A DNA stretch of 64,000 bases. It comes from Xiphias gladius (Eukaryota > Chordata > Actinopteri > Istiophoriformes > Xiphiidae). The stretch is from positions 25,131,829 through 25,195,828 of the forward strand of contig NC_053418.1 in NCBI RefSeq assembly GCF_016859285.1, given 5' to 3'. The notes under the pieces were generated by a model. It was not told the DNA's origin. It saw only the letters and a list, made by a program, of their open reading frames with translations, and did not search any database. The position numbers and the translations under genes are program-made. Of this stretch, positions 62,801 to 64,000 are shown in pieces. Position 1 is the first letter of the stretch. Each line of letters begins with the position of its first letter.

Positions 62801-62836
62801 CAGATCTCAATGGGAACCACCTACGGAACTCAGTAA
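59810..62836 (+). CDS. P2X purinoceptor (P2X4-like; teleost p2rx8 is another candidate), 12 exons, complete
   Basis: ATP-gated trimeric cation channel of the plasma membrane. Exons: 59810-59952, 60117-60264, 60439-60510, 61089-61161, 61261-61357, 61451-61531, 61665-61806, 61979-62115, 62195-62288, 62392-62457, 62555-62659, 62804-62836; 396 aa, with exon sizes (72, 81, 142, 94, 66) typical of P2RX genes. The N-terminus has the TPK phosphorylation motif. TM1 is about 34-55. ATP-site residues are present: [16 protein letters not shown] (two Lys), [29 protein letters not shown]. The ten conserved ectodomain Cys are present, plus one extra (CVDDCDC). TM2 about 335-357 is followed by the YxxxK trafficking motif (YSKHK). 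The tail is short and lacks the P2X4 YxxGL endocytosis signal. Overall it is nearest to P2X4 by eye. Poly(A) signal AATAAA at about 62928. Confidence 0.9.
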
Positions 62837-63438
62837 CAAGGTCACATCAGCATGGGGACATATTTCCGAAGAGTGATCTGAACCCGATCTAAAAAAAAAA
62901 TGTCCTCACCATTCCTTTGAATTCTTCAATAAAGATGGTGAAATGTGTAAATATAAAGAACGAGTGTGAGAAATTAAAATTGGCCTCTAGCCTAGGTCAA
63001 CTGCTGGAGGTTGACTCCCCCGCGCCACACGGGGACAGCATAACTTTAGCTCTCAACCAAAAACAGGAAGCTTCTCAGTGTCCTAGCAAACAACAGAGTG
63101 AGGCGGAAGAGCCCTTTGGATGTAAGCACCGTTAAAAAAAAAAATCTTGCTAAAATTGAGCTTTCCTCATTTTTATCGCTTAGTTGTTTGGTTAACGGAT
63201 CATTGTATGTCTGGCAGTGGTGTGTGTCGAGGAGCCCGCCTCGCTGTACAAGCACTGAACCAGCTAACCGAGTGGTTAATGGTGCTAGCCTAACAGCTAA
63301 ACTTGTTGTTGGGCAGCCGGTTTCTTCTAGTTAGCATCGATGAGGAAACCAAACCCCGCTCTAAATGCGCTGAACAAAACTGACCAGCTTGTCCGGAGTT
63401 AGCTAGTTGGCCGCTTGTTTACGAAAGAATATAACAGA
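62837..63438 (+). promoter_or_regulatory. P2X 3'UTR end and gucd1 promoter/5'UTR
   Basis: The P2X transcript likely ends just after AATAAA (about 62928). From about 63000 the DNA becomes GC-richer, and it leads to the gucd1 ATG at 63439. The interval is only about 600 bp, so the two same-strand genes are tightly packed. Confidence 0.45.

Positions 63439-64000
<562 letters not shown>

Overview
The window is teleost nuclear DNA, probably from a percomorph (spiny-rayed) fish. The genes are split into many short exons with GT..AG borders. The proteins are vertebrate, including an Lrp13-type egg-yolk receptor and a P2X channel. Introns and gaps are full of (CA)n/(TA)n runs and short interspersed repeats familiar from perch-like fish. 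I recognised no retrovirus, Polinton, CRISPR array or bacterial operon.

Layout. 2.9-13.4 kb, minus strand: a 20-exon LDL-receptor-family gene that I assign to lrp13, a teleost oocyte vitellogenin receptor. 15.3-22.7 kb, plus: smad2, complete with 467 codons, and a 3'UTR reaching about 24.95 kb. It is divergent from lrp13. 25.9-26.7 kb, plus: ier3ip1. 28.1-29.2 kb, plus: a broken EndoU (XendoU-family) endoribonuclease gene. 30.4-32.8 kb, plus: a MaoC/hot-dog-fold protein whose hydratase active-site motif looks lost. 39.1-39.9 kb, plus: a coding exon of unknown family ending in a paralemmin-like Cys-rich CaaX tail. 43.0-52.6 kb, plus: a 19-exon membrane protein with three EGF modules and eight sushi domains, assigned to susd1. 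53.6-54.8 kb: a decayed LINE. 56.3-57.6 kb, plus: zbtb26, with its whole coding sequence in one exon. 59.8-62.8 kb, plus: a 12-exon P2X receptor gene. 63.4 kb to the window end, plus: the first exons of gucd1.

These are independent housekeeping, signalling and receptor genes rather than one pathway. smad2 and ier3ip1 correspond to human 18q21, susd1 and zbtb26 to human 9q, and gucd1 to 22q (from memory), so the order reflects fish chromosome history. The most informative oddities are modular. lrp13 carries a duplicated two-exon block of LDLa repeats, and susd1 carries seven sushi exons of exactly 180 nt. smad2 has a Ser at a normally invariant MH1 Arg. The MaoC-like protein lacks its catalytic motif, the CaaX-tailed protein has no family, and a palindromic MITE-like family recurs at least five times.

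Exon borders were placed by hand from splice consensus, reading frame and remembered family sequences. No database search was run, so gene names rest on recognition of protein motifs.
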